Part shown: in pieces, positions 31,805-39,718 of the stretch | Layout: each line of letters begins with the position of its first letter | How positions within the stretch are numbered: position 1 is the first letter of the stretch | Source: Streptomyces sp. NBC_01478 | Lineage (GTDB): Bacteria; Actinomycetota; Actinomycetes; Streptomycetales; Streptomycetaceae | Length of the DNA: 64,000 nt | NCBI RefSeq assembly: GCF_036227225.1 | Contig: NZ_CP109444.1 | Location: forward strand, 3,763,501 to 3,827,500 | Reading direction: 5' to 3' | Notes under the pieces: model-generated | Database searches by the model: none | What the model saw: only the letters and a program-made list of their open reading frames with translations | What the model was told of the DNA's origin: nothing | Translations under genes and position numbers: made by a program

Positions 31805-32785
31805 ATGAGCGAACTTTTCGGCACCCTTCCCGACGGCACGCCCGTGCACCGCTGGACGCTGGAGCGGGCCGGTGTGCGGGTGCGGGTGCTGTCGTACGGC
31901 GGGATCGTGCAGTCGGTGGAGGTGCCGGACCGGGACGGGCACGCGGCGGACGTGGTGCTCGGGTTCGCGGAGCTGGACGGCTATCTCGCGCACCCGGAGC
32001 CGTATCTCGGCGCGCTGGTCGGGCGGTACGCGAACCGGATCGCGGGCGGGCGTTTCACGCTGGAGGGTGTCACGTACTCGCTGGCGCAGAACAACGCGCC
32101 CAACTCCCTGCACGGCGGTGAGCACGGCTTCGACAAGCGGGTGTGGGACGTCGAGCCGGTCGAGCACGGGGTGCGGCTCAGCCGGGTCAGCGGGCACGGC
32201 GAGGAGGGTTTTCCGGGGCGGCTCGCCGTCTCGGCGACGTACACGCTGGACGTGTCGGGCGCGCTGCGCATCGCCTACGAGGCGACGACGGACGCGCCGA
32301 CCGTCGTGAACCTCACGAACCACAGCTACTTCGACCTGGGCGGCGCGGGCGGCTCCGGCGGCGCCAGCGGTCATGAACTGCGGCTCGCCGCCTCGCGGTT
32401 CACTCCCGTCGACGCCGACCTGATCCCGACCGGCGCGCTCGACGACGTGACGGGCACGCGCTTCGACTTCCGCCAGGCGCGGAAGGTGGGCTCCGGCTAC
32501 GACCACAACTTCGTGCTGGACAAGGGCCCGACCCCGGCCGCCGTCGAGATCGCCGAGCTGTACGACCCGGCGTCCGGGCGGGTGCTGACGGTGGCGACGA
32601 CCGAGCCCGGCATCCAGCTCTACACCGGTGAGCATCTGGGCGAGCCGTTCGGCCCGGGGGCCGGGATCGCCCTGGAGACCCAGCACTTCCCGGACTCGCC
32701 GAACCGCCCGGAGTTCCCGAGCACGGAGCTGCGCCCGGGCGAGAGCTACCGCTCGGAGACGGTGTACGGCTTCTCGGCCCACTGA
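31805..32785 (+). CDS. galM: Aldose 1-epimerase (mutarotase), cytoplasmic
   Basis: A 326-residue galactose-mutarotase-like beta-sandwich enzyme interconverting alpha and beta anomers. Catalytic motifs: NSLHGGEHGFDKRVWDV, the general-acid His in VVNLTNHSYFDLGG, and the general-base Glu in IALETQHFPDSPN. It lacks a signal peptide, unlike the second copy at 55030. It converges on the GH3 gene with a shared hairpin terminator, and the two may act together on released sugars. Confidence 0.93.
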   Translation: MSELFGTLPDGTPVHRWTLERAGVRVRVLSYGGIVQSVEVPDRDGHAADVVLGFAELDGYLAHPEPYLGALVGRYANRIAGGRFTLEGVTYSLAQNNAPNSLHGGEHGFDKRVWDVEPVEHGVRLSRVSGHGEEGFPGRLAVSATYTLDVSGALRIAYEATTDAPTVVNLTNHSYFDLGGAGGSGGASGHELRLAASRFTPVDADLIPTGALDDVTGTRFDFRQARKVGSGYDHNFVLDKGPTPAAVEIAELYDPASGRVLTVATTEPGIQLYTGEHLGEPFGPGAGIALETQHFPDSPNRPEFPSTELRPGESYRSETVYGFSAH

Positions 32786-32808
32786 TCGTGGTGGGGCGGG
32801 CATGAATG

Positions 32809-32844
32809 AGCCCCGGTCCAGGGGTCAGGTCCCGGACCGGGGCT
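32809..32844. terminator. Bidirectional terminator between galM and the GH3 gene
   Basis: Perfect 11-bp arms AGCCCCGGTCC (32809-32819) and GGACCGGGGCT (32834-32844) with a 14-nt loop. Confidence 0.85.
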
Positions 32845-32868
32845 GTCTGAGAGGGACGGTGTCCCGGG

Positions 32869-35316
32869 TCAGACGTTAATCGTCGTCGCGACCCTGCGGT
32901 CGGTGATCGAGCGTCCGGCCTGGATCTCGTACGAACCCTTTACAACTGCCCACGCGTTCGCCGTCTCATCCCAGATCTCGAAAGCCCGGCGCGGAAGTTC
33001 GACGAGCACGTCGACGCTCTCGCCGGGACCGGCCTCGACACCGGCGAATCCGGCCAGCCAGCGGGCCGGACGCTCCGGGTCGGCGTCGGTCGGGGCGAGA
33101 TAGACCTGGACGACCTCACGGCCGTGCCGGGTACCGGAGTTGGTGACGCGGACGGTGACGGACGTACTGTCGCCGTCGCTCCCCGCGTCGGTGCCCGCCT
33201 TGATCTCGTCGTAGGTCCAGTCGGTGTAGCCGAGGCCGTGCCCGAAGGGGTACGACGGGCTGCGGCCCTCCTTCTCCCAGGCGCGGTAGCCGATGAACAC
33301 GCCCTCGGTGTACGGGAGTTCGCCGTTCTCGGGGACGACCTGGGTGACCGGGGCGTCGGTCAGGGAGCCCCAGGTGGTGGGGAGGCGGCCGCCGGGTTCG
33401 TGGGCGCCGGTGAGGACGTCGGCGAGGGCGGCGCCGCCCTCCTGGCCGGGGAACCAGGTAAGCAGGACGGCGGCGACCTCGTCGCGCCAGGGCAGTTCGA
33501 CCGGGGAGCCGGAGTTGACGATCACGACGGTGTTCGGGTTGGCGGCGGCGACGGCGTGCACCAAGTCGTCCTGGCGGCCGGGCAGTCGGAGGTCCGTGCG
33601 GTCGTAGCCCTCCGATTCGACGCGCTCGGTGGTGGCGACCACGACGACGGCGGCGCTGGCGGCGCGGGCCGACTCGACGGCCTCGGCGATGAGTTCGTCC
33701 GGGTCGCGCTGGGGTTCCTGGTGGACGAGTGTGAAGCCGATGACCTTGAGTGCGCGGTTCTCGGCGAAGCTCACGACGTAGGTCAGGGACACCTCGACCG
33801 GGGTGCCGGCGGTGAGTTCGACGCGGGCCCGGGGTTCGGGGGCGCCGAAGAAGGAGCTGAACGGGTCGTCCTTGAGCGGGCGTTGGACGTCGTCGTAGTA
33901 CGTCGTGCCGTCGACGGTGAGGGTGAAGGCGCCAAGGCCCTTGATGCCGAAGGTGTGTTGGCCGGTGTCGCGCGGGGTGAAGGTGCCGGTGAGTTCGACG
34001 GTGCGGAGGGTGTCGTGGGTGACGCCCTCGGGAAGGTCCGCACCCATCCACCGGAGTTGCCCGCTGGGCACGGAGGCGCTGCCGATGACGGCACCTTCGG
34101 TGTCCCGGCAGATCGCGCGCAGCTCGAACCCCTTGTCGGCGGCGGCGAGTTCGGTGTTCGGGTCGGCGCCGACGGCGTAGCTCAGGGTGCCTTCGGGGAG
34201 GGCGGCGGTGAGGCCGTCGAGCGGGGAGACGACCCGGGGCGGGAAGACGATGGCGGAGCCGCCGCCGAGGACGCGGGCGTCGCGGGCGGCGGCGCCGATG
34301 AGCGCGACGGTGCCGTTCGGCTTCAGCGGGAGGGCGTCGTTCTGGTTCCGTACGAGGACGAAGGAGCGGCGGGCGATCTCGCGGGCGACGGCCTCGCCGT
34401 CGACGGGGGACGGGAGTCGGTCCTGTGCCACGACGGGCTCGGCGCCGTCCAGGATGCCGACGCGGGCGGCGAGCCGCAGCACGTTCCGTACGGCGGCGTC
34501 GACGGTGGCCTCCGCGACCTCGCCGGCGCGCACGGCCCGGGCGAGGGCCTCGCCGTAGACGGTCTTCGGGCCGGGCATGGCCAGGTCGAGGCCGCCCTCG
34601 ATGGTGCCGACGGTGGAGCGGGCGGCGGTCCAGTCGGAGACGTTGACGCCGTCGAAGCCCCATTCGCCGCGCAGGATCTCGTTCACCAGGCGGCGGTGCT
34701 CGGTCATCGTGGTGCCGTTGACCGTGTTGTAGGCGGTCATGACGCCCCAGGGGCGGGCGTGCTCGACGATGAGCTCGAAGGGGGCCAAGTACAGCTCGCG
34801 CAGCGCGCGTTGGGAGATGAGGTTGTCGACGGTGAAGCGGTCGGTCTCGGCGTCGTTGGCGACGAAGTGCTTGACGGTGGTGCCGACTCCGCCTTCCTGT
34901 ACGCCCGTTACGTATCCGGCGCCGATCCGCCCGGTGAGGTAGGGGTCCTCGCTGTACGCCTCGAAGTGCCGCCCGCCGAGCGGGGAGCGGTGCAGGTTGA
35001 CGGTCGGGGCGAGGAGCACGTGGACGCCCTTGCGGCGGGCCTCCTGGGCGAGCAACGTGCCCGCGCGGTGGGCGAGTCCGGGGTCCCAGGTGGCGGCGAG
35101 GGCGGTGGGGGACGGCAGTGCGACGGAGGGGTCGTCGGCGGTCCAGCGCACGCCCCGGACGCCGATCGGGCCGTCGGACATGACGAGGGAGCCCAGGCCG
35201 ATCTCCGGGAGCGCGGGCAGCGACCACATGTCCTGACCGGCGAGCAGCCGCGTCTTGGCGTCCAGGTCGAGCCTGCCGAGTGCCGCCTCGACGACTGCTT
35301 CACGGGGTCCCGCCAT
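32869..35316 (-). CDS. GH3 beta-glucosidase with PA14 insert
   Basis: An 815-residue glycoside hydrolase family 3 enzyme. The (beta/alpha)8 domain has the KHFVANDAETDR motif and the nucleophile Asp 228 in FDGVNVSDWTAARST. A second domain (about 300-660) holds LGGGSAIVFPP and is interrupted by a PA14 carbohydrate-binding insert (about 400-530; TGTFTPRDTGQHTFGIKGLG). A fibronectin-III-like domain follows (YTDWTYDEIKAGT to the end). No signal peptide, so it acts on imported oligosaccharides or glycosides. ATG 35316 has GAGGAGGC. It is divergent from a TetR gene that probably controls it. Confidence 0.93.
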   Translation of the reverse strand: MAGPREAVVEAALGRLDLDAKTRLLAGQDMWSLPALPEIGLGSLVMSDGPIGVRGVRWTADDPSVALPSPTALAATWDPGLAHRAGTLLAQEARRKGVHVLLAPTVNLHRSPLGGRHFEAYSEDPYLTGRIGAGYVTGVQEGGVGTTVKHFVANDAETDRFTVDNLISQRALRELYLAPFELIVEHARPWGVMTAYNTVNGTTMTEHRRLVNEILRGEWGFDGVNVSDWTAARSTVGTIEGGLDLAMPGPKTVYGEALARAVRAGEVAEATVDAAVRNVLRLAARVGILDGAEPVVAQDRLPSPVDGEAVAREIARRSFVLVRNQNDALPLKPNGTVALIGAAARDARVLGGGSAIVFPPRVVSPLDGLTAALPEGTLSYAVGADPNTELAAADKGFELRAICRDTEGAVIGSASVPSGQLRWMGADLPEGVTHDTLRTVELTGTFTPRDTGQHTFGIKGLGAFTLTVDGTTYYDDVQRPLKDDPFSSFFGAPEPRARVELTAGTPVEVSLTYVVSFAENRALKVIGFTLVHQEPQRDPDELIAEAVESARAASAAVVVVATTERVESEGYDRTDLRLPGRQDDLVHAVAAANPNTVVIVNSGSPVELPWRDEVAAVLLTWFPGQEGGAALADVLTGAHEPGGRLPTTWGSLTDAPVTQVVPENGELPYTEGVFIGYRAWEKEGRSPSYPFGHGLGYTDWTYDEIKAGTDAGSDGDSTSVTVRVTNSGTRHGREVVQVYLAPTDADPERPARWLAGFAGVEAGPGESVDVLVELPRRAFEIWDETANAWAVVKGSYEIQAGRSITDRRVATTINV

Positions 35317-35441
35317 CGCGGTGCCTCCTCGTTGAGTCCGTGTGGTGCCTCCAGGTGGTGCGTGCTTCCATCGTGCATCGATTGCCTGTTGAGCGGTAGG
35401 TTTCGTGACCTTGCTGTTATGTGAACTGTCGCGGGGTGTCG

Positions 35442-35453
35442 TACGGTGACGCC
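35442..35453 (+). promoter_or_regulatory. -10 box for leaderless tetR mRNA
   Basis: TACGGT (35442-35447) ends 6 nt before ATG 35454. Confidence 0.5.
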
Positions 35454-36029
35454 ATGAACGCCACGAACTCCAGGACCCGGCGCGAGGAGCGGCGCGCCGA
35501 GATCGTGCGGGCGGCGCTGGAGGTGATCGCCGAGCGCGGCTACCGGGGCGCGAGCCTGGCGGCGGTGGCCGAGCGGGTCGGGCTGACCCAGCAGGGCCTG
35601 CTGCACTACTTCCCCACGAAGGACGCGCTGCTCGTCGCCGTCCTGGAGGAGCGGGACCAGTGGGACGCCGTACCGAACAGCGGGTGGCGGGTCGACCTGC
35701 TGGCCTCGCTGGTCGAGTACAACGCGATGCGGCCCGCGATCATCCAGACCTTCTCCGCGCTCCTCGGTGAGAGCGTCACGGAGGGGCATCCGGCGCGGGG
35801 CTACTTCACCGAGCGGTACGGCCGGGTGCGGGCGAGCATGGCGGGGGTGCTGCGCGCCGAGTACGGCGACCGGCTGCCGAACGGGCTGACACCCGAGCGG
35901 GCGGCTCCGCTGCTGGTCGCGGTGATGGACGGGTTGCAGTACCAGTGGCTGCTGGATCCGGAGTCGGTGGACATGCCGGGGGCGTTCCGGGACTTCTTGG
36001 CGCTGTTGGGCGAGGGCTCGGGTTCGTGA
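35454..36029 (+). CDS. TetR family regulator, probable repressor of the GH3 gene
   Basis: A 191-residue regulator. HTH: AALEVIAERGYRGASLAAVA then ERVGLTQQGLLHYFPTKDAL. The C-terminal part has RPAIIQTFSALLGESVTEGHPA and LLVAVMDGLQYQWLLDPE, the pattern of TetR proteins that flank glycosidase genes. The 137-bp gap to the GH3 start should hold the operator, but no clear long palindrome is visible there. Confidence 0.88.
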   Translation: MNATNSRTRREERRAEIVRAALEVIAERGYRGASLAAVAERVGLTQQGLLHYFPTKDALLVAVLEERDQWDAVPNSGWRVDLLASLVEYNAMRPAIIQTFSALLGESVTEGHPARGYFTERYGRVRASMAGVLRAEYGDRLPNGLTPERAAPLLVAVMDGLQYQWLLDPESVDMPGAFRDFLALLGEGSGS

Positions 36030-36069
36030 GGTTCTCCGAGGGCGAGGATCTGTCGGCCATGACGTGCGA

Positions 36070-36101
36070 GAAGGGGCGCCCGCTGTAGCGGACGCCCCTT
36101 C
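36070..36101. terminator. Bidirectional terminator
   Basis: GAAGGGGCG (36070-36078) and CGCCCCTTC (36093-36101), with inner CCGCT/AGCGG and loop GT, between the convergent tetR and CU044_5270-type genes. Confidence 0.85.
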
Positions 36102-36112
36102 GGCCGGCTCGG

Positions 36113-37099
36113 TCAGGATGCGCTGTTCGGCACCTCACCCGTCTTGTCCGCGACGCCGACTCCCAGGAGGGCGGCGTCGGTTGTGCCGAGGTAGCCGAGG
36201 CCCGACGCGTCGAAGACCCAGGCGTAACCCTTCGGGGCGCCGGTGAAGGTGAGGCCGACGCCGTCGCGTCCGGCGGCGTCCTCGACGTGGTCCACGACGT
36301 GTACGCCCGGGAGTTGGGCCAGTGCGCGGTAGATCGCGGCGCTGAGGTCGGGCAGCAGGGTGGCGTCGCCGATGATGGCGCCGAGGTCCTCGACGACAAC
36401 TTCCGTACGGCGGGCGGGCTTTACGTTGCCGGCGTCGGCGGAGAGCTTCTTCAGCAGGGCGTCGGGGTCGGTGGGCAGGGCCTGGAGCTGCTGGAAGGTG
36501 AGGTATCCGGCGCCGCTCATGGTCATGGTCATCTTCTTGGCGGGGTCGGCGAGCGCGACGCCCGTGCGCAGCCCGTCGGCCTTCCCGTCCACCGCGTCCC
36601 ACTGCTCCTGCCGGACGGCTCCCGGGTACGCCTTCACGGAGCTGGGCTTCTTGTTCTTGGCGAGTTCTTCCGGAGTGCTGAAGTCGACGCCCAACTCGGC
36701 CGCCGATCCCTGGGACTTGGTGTAGATGAACTGGTCGCCGCGGGCGGTGACCAGCGGGCGAGCGGCTGCGGCCAGGGCGATGCGGTCCAGTAGTCGGGCG
36801 GCCTTCTGATGGTCGGCGGCGGCCGTACCGGACGTGTTCTCCCGTGTGTTGTCCACGACGACCACGCCCAGGCCGACGGCGGCGGCGAGGGCGAGCGGCG
36901 CGGCGACGAGCACGAGGCGTCGGCGGGCGGGACGCCTGGGTGCGATGGCCGTCGTGGCGGACTGCTCGCGGGCGGTCTCGTGTTCGTGGGTGATGTGCTG
37001 CATCAGGTGTTCCCTCAGTACGCGGTGGCGGTCCCGCGAGAGCACCGGACGGCCCGGGGCGGGCAGCAACTCGGCCAGTTCCTGGGGGTCGGTGTTCAT
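36113..37099 (-). CDS. CU044_5270 family membrane protein (sigma-factor partner)
   Basis: A 328-residue protein with a cytoplasmic N-terminus (about 1-60), one membrane helix (LVLVAAPLALAAAVGLGVVVV) and an extracellular domain (about 90-328) with TARGDQFIYTKSQG, LPTDPDALLKKL and GVHVVDHVEDAAGRDGVGLT. This family is regularly encoded right behind ECF sigma genes. It may be an anti-sigma or a target; it lacks an evident ZAS zinc motif. Its ATG overlaps the sigma stop by 4 bp, so synthesis is coupled. Confidence 0.82.
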   Translation of the reverse strand: MNTDPQELAELLPAPGRPVLSRDRHRVLREHLMQHITHEHETAREQSATTAIAPRRPARRRLVLVAAPLALAAAVGLGVVVVDNTRENTSGTAAADHQKAARLLDRIALAAAARPLVTARGDQFIYTKSQGSAAELGVDFSTPEELAKNKKPSSVKAYPGAVRQEQWDAVDGKADGLRTGVALADPAKKMTMTMSGAGYLTFQQLQALPTDPDALLKKLSADAGNVKPARRTEVVVEDLGAIIGDATLLPDLSAAIYRALAQLPGVHVVDHVEDAAGRDGVGLTFTGAPKGYAWVFDASGLGYLGTTDAALLGVGVADKTGEVPNSAS

Positions 37100-37746
37100 C
37101 GCTTCTCCTGCGTGGACGTGTGGGTGGACCGAGCCGCCTGGTGGCGGCTACCCGGTGACTGTCCGACCGCGGCCGGGCGTTGCGTTCCGTGTGTGAGTTC
37201 GCGTTCGAGTTCGCGCTCGGTGAGCTTGCGCAGGCGTTTGCGCGCCCGCGATAGCCGGGAGCGTACGGTGCCGACGGCGACGCCCAGGGCCTCGGCGGCC
37301 GTGGTGGCGTCCAGCCCCTCCCACACGCACAGCGTGAACACCTCGCGCTCCCCACGCCGCAGCAGGCTCAACGCCCGCTGCGCGGCGGCCAGTTCCTCGG
37401 TGTCCGCGAGGCGCCGTGTCACCTCGTCGGCGAAGTCCGGCACGGGGCCGGGAGGCGGAATCCTGGAGAGCGCGGCCTGGTGTCTTCGCGCGGCCCGCGC
37501 GGTGTTGCGGGCGACGTTCGTCGCGATCCCCAGCAGCCACGGACGCAGACTGTCCTCCCCCGCCAACACCCGCTCCCGCAGCCGCCACGCCTCCAGGAAC
37601 GTCAGCGACACGATGTCGTCGGCGACACCCCAGTTGCCGGTCATCCGCACGGCATGCCGGTGCACCACCGCAGCGTGCTCGTCGAAAAGATGCCTGAAGG
37701 CGTCCGGGTCGCCGTCCCGCACACGGGCGCGCAGTGAATTCTCCAC
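37096..37746 (-). CDS. ECF-type RNA polymerase sigma factor
   Basis: A 216-residue sigma-70 family member with regions 2 and 4 only. Region 2: DAFRHLFDEHAAVVHRHAVR then DDIVSLTFLEAWRLRERV; region 4: LSLLRRGEREVFTLCVWEGL then TAAEALGVAVGTVRSRLSRA. A basic tail of about 40 residues follows. The start is placed at GTG 37746 (AGGGA upstream; protein begins MENSLRARVRDGDPDAF); an open extension of 16 codons to 37794 has no ribosome site. It probably responds to an envelope signal through the membrane protein encoded by the overlapping downstream gene. Confidence 0.88.
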   Translation of the reverse strand: MENSLRARVRDGDPDAFRHLFDEHAAVVHRHAVRMTGNWGVADDIVSLTFLEAWRLRERVLAGEDSLRPWLLGIATNVARNTARAARRHQAALSRIPPPGPVPDFADEVTRRLADTEELAAAQRALSLLRRGEREVFTLCVWEGLDATTAAEALGVAVGTVRSRLSRARKRLRKLTERELERELTHGTQRPAAVGQSPGSRHQAARSTHTSTQEKR

Positions 37747-37840
37747 ACCCGTCCCTGTCCGCCGCGCGGACCGCGCTGCGGTGACCCGCGTCACACAACT
37801 GGGTTCAGATCATGGCCTGTTACTGCTGCCGCTGCTCCTG

Positions 37841-38188
37841 CTACTGCCGCCAGACGACAGCGAGCGTCTTGCTCACCACGCACACGAGGGCGAGGACGAG
37901 GGCCCAGTCGTAGGACCCGGCGAGCACCAGCGCGGCAACCCCGGCACCGAACCACACCACCTCGAACCCGACCCGGCCGGCGCCCCGCACCTTGTACCTG
38001 GCCTTCGGCGAACCGCACACCCCCCACAGCACGGCGAGCACCGCGGGCCCACCGAGCCCGAGCAGCCAGGTCAGCGGTGTGGCGATGTCCCGCGTGAACC
38101 CCCAGTAGCCGACGGCCACGAGGACGCCGAGTTCGATGGCGAAGAGGACGCCGAGGTTCGCTGCCTTCGCTGTCTTCGTTGCCGTCAT
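37841..38188 (-). CDS. YrdB-like DUF2568 membrane protein
   Basis: A 115-residue membrane protein with four hydrophobic helices (LGVLFAIELGVLVAVGYWGF, LTWLLGLGGPAVLAVLWGVC, VGFEVVWFGAGVAALVLAG, WALVLALVCVVSKTLAVVW) and the family loop GSPKARYKVRG. Function is not known. ATG 38188 follows a weak -10 (GATACT ending 7 nt upstream) and no ribosome site, so its mRNA may be leaderless. The next gene downstream is the sigma gene, in the same direction. Confidence 0.8.
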   Translation of the reverse strand: MTATKTAKAANLGVLFAIELGVLVAVGYWGFTRDIATPLTWLLGLGGPAVLAVLWGVCGSPKARYKVRGAGRVGFEVVWFGAGVAALVLAGSYDWALVLALVCVVSKTLAVVWRQ

Positions 38189-38201
38189 GGGCGGCAGTAT
38201 C
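38189..38201 (-). promoter_or_regulatory. Weak -10 box for the DUF2568 gene
   Basis: GATACT (38201-38196) ends 7 nt before ATG 38188; it has A and T at the conserved second and last positions only. Confidence 0.3.
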
Positions 38202-38213
38202 ACCCGGCGGGGG

Positions 38214-38603
38214 TCACTCCGTCCCGCGCACCGCGGCCACGACCTCCACCTCGATCAACGCCTCCGGCCGGAACAGTCGCGGCACCTCGAAGGTCATGCT
38301 GGTGGGCGGGGTGCCGGTGAGGAACTTCCTTCGTACGGTGCCGTATTCGTCGAGTTTGGTGATGTCGGTCAGGTAGGTGCGGATGTTGATGATGTCGGCG
38401 AGGGTCGCGCCGTGGGCCTTGAGGAGGGCGGCGATGGTTTCGAAGACGGCCCGTGTCTGGTCGGTGAGGGTGGTGCCCTCGGCGATCTGGCCGGAGAGGA
38501 ACAACAGGGCGCTGCCGTCGGCGTGTTGGACGCGGGCGACCTGGGAGTAGTAGGGGCTCAGGGGCTGGGGCGCGGAGGCGGGGTTGTCCAGGGTGACGTG
38601 CAT
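38214..38603 (-). CDS. RidA family enamine/imine deaminase
   Basis: A 129-residue YjgF/YER057c/UK114 protein that hydrolyses reactive enamines and imines. Family motifs: YYSQVARV, LLFLSGQIAEGTTLTDQTRA, VFETIAALLKAHGATLADII and the terminal PEALIEVEVVAAVRG; the usual catalytic Arg position is near NIRTYLTDI. Its start is ATG 38603, 7 nt after a good promoter, with no ribosome site. It is divergent from a LysR gene that probably controls it. Confidence 0.88.
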   Translation of the reverse strand: MHVTLDNPASAPQPLSPYYSQVARVQHADGSALLFLSGQIAEGTTLTDQTRAVFETIAALLKAHGATLADIINIRTYLTDITKLDEYGTVRRKFLTGTPPTSMTFEVPRLFRPEALIEVEVVAAVRGTE

Positions 38604-38639
38604 GGCGTCGACGCTAGGTCCGGCCCCGGGGTGCGACAA
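38604..38639 (-). promoter_or_regulatory. Promoter for leaderless ridA mRNA
   Basis: TTGTCG (38639-38634), 17-nt spacer, TAGCGT (38616-38611), then 7 nt to ATG 38603: the most complete of the leaderless promoters in this window. Confidence 0.7.
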
Positions 38640-38648
38640 GCGAATGTC

Positions 38649-38661
38649 TAGCATGGCTGAC
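38649..38661 (+). promoter_or_regulatory. -10 box for leaderless lysR mRNA
   Basis: TAGCAT (38649-38654) ends 7 nt before ATG 38662. The two divergent promoters fit into 58 bp, so LysR bound there must affect both. Confidence 0.55.
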
Positions 38662-39600
38662 ATGCCGACCCCGCATGACAGTTCGCCGGACGACCCGCTT
38701 CCCGAGCTCTCCACCGTCTGGTTGCGGGTGTTTCTGGAGGTCGCCCGGCACGGGTCGTTCACCGTGGCGGCGCGGGTGTTGGGGTGGACGCAGTCCGCGG
38801 TGTCGCGGCAGATCTCCTCGCTGGAGGGCGCGCTCGGTGGGGCGCCGATGTTCGACCGGTTGCCGCGGGGCGTGCGGCTCACGGAGGCCGGGCGGGTGTT
38901 CGTGCCGCATGCCGAGGCCGTCGTCGAGGTGCTGCACGGGGCCGGGCGGGAGTTGGCGGCGCTGCGTGAAGTGGCCGGTGGGCGGGTGCGGTTCGGGGCG
39001 TTCGCCAGCGCGGACTCGGCGCTGGTGCCGCGCGCCCTCGCAGCGTTCCGGGACCGGCATCCGGGCGTACGGCTGTCTCGCGAGGAGGGCCTCACCCCGC
39101 GCCTACTGGAGCGGCTGGCGGCCGGCCGTCTCGACCTGGCGATCGTCTCCACGACGGGACGGGCCTCGCTCGACGCCTACGAACTCCACCATCTCCTCGA
39201 CGAGTCGCTGTACGTGGCCGTGCCCGCCGGTCACCCCCTCGCGGGGCAGGGACCGGTCCGGCTCGCCCAACTCGCCGACGCCGACTGGATATCCGGCAGC
39301 CACCGCCCCGAGGGCACCCTCCTCGACGCGGCCCTGCGGCAGGGGTTCCGTCCGCGTATCGCCCATGTCGTCGCCGAGTGGACCGCGAAGGAGGGGTACG
39401 TCGCCGCGGGCCTCGGCGTGACCCTGGTCCCGGCCCTCGCGGCCGGCTCCGTACGACCGGACATCGTGCTGCTGCCGGTGCTGGACGAAGGGGCACCGGC
39501 GCGGGCGGTGTACGCGGCGACGGTGCGGGGGCGGTCGTTGTCGGCGGCGGGGGCGGCGTTCGTGGGGGTGCTGCGGGAGGTGGCGGCGCGGGAGTCCTGA
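38662..39600 (+). CDS. LysR family regulator
   Basis: A 312-residue regulator starting MPTPHDSSPDDPLPELSTVW (an ATG 9 bp upstream lies in the -10 box). HTH: FLEVARHGSFTVAARVLGWT then QSAVSRQISSLEGALGGAPM, followed by the linker helix and a periplasmic-binding-like effector domain (about 95-305; RVRFGAFASADSALVPRAL, VAVPAGHPLAG). It probably regulates the divergent ridA and itself; the effector is not known. Confidence 0.9.
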   Translation: MPTPHDSSPDDPLPELSTVWLRVFLEVARHGSFTVAARVLGWTQSAVSRQISSLEGALGGAPMFDRLPRGVRLTEAGRVFVPHAEAVVEVLHGAGRELAALREVAGGRVRFGAFASADSALVPRALAAFRDRHPGVRLSREEGLTPRLLERLAAGRLDLAIVSTTGRASLDAYELHHLLDESLYVAVPAGHPLAGQGPVRLAQLADADWISGSHRPEGTLLDAALRQGFRPRIAHVVAEWTAKEGYVAAGLGVTLVPALAAGSVRPDIVLLPVLDEGAPARAVYAATVRGRSLSAAGAAFVGVLREVAARES

Positions 39601-39718
39601 GTCCCGCCGTGCAGACGGCCGTACGCACGATGGCGTATCTCCCGCCCGTCAGGCGATACTGCGGCCGTCCGGTACCCGCCAGCCACGCTCCCCACAGCGA
39701 CGGAAGGTCCCAACTGCC

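Noticed and set aside
31792-31805. SGNH lipoprotein and galM as one operon because of the 10-bp gap
   Set aside because: A TAGGGT box 7 nt before the galM ATG gives galM its own start, and the functions are unrelated; some read-through remains possible.
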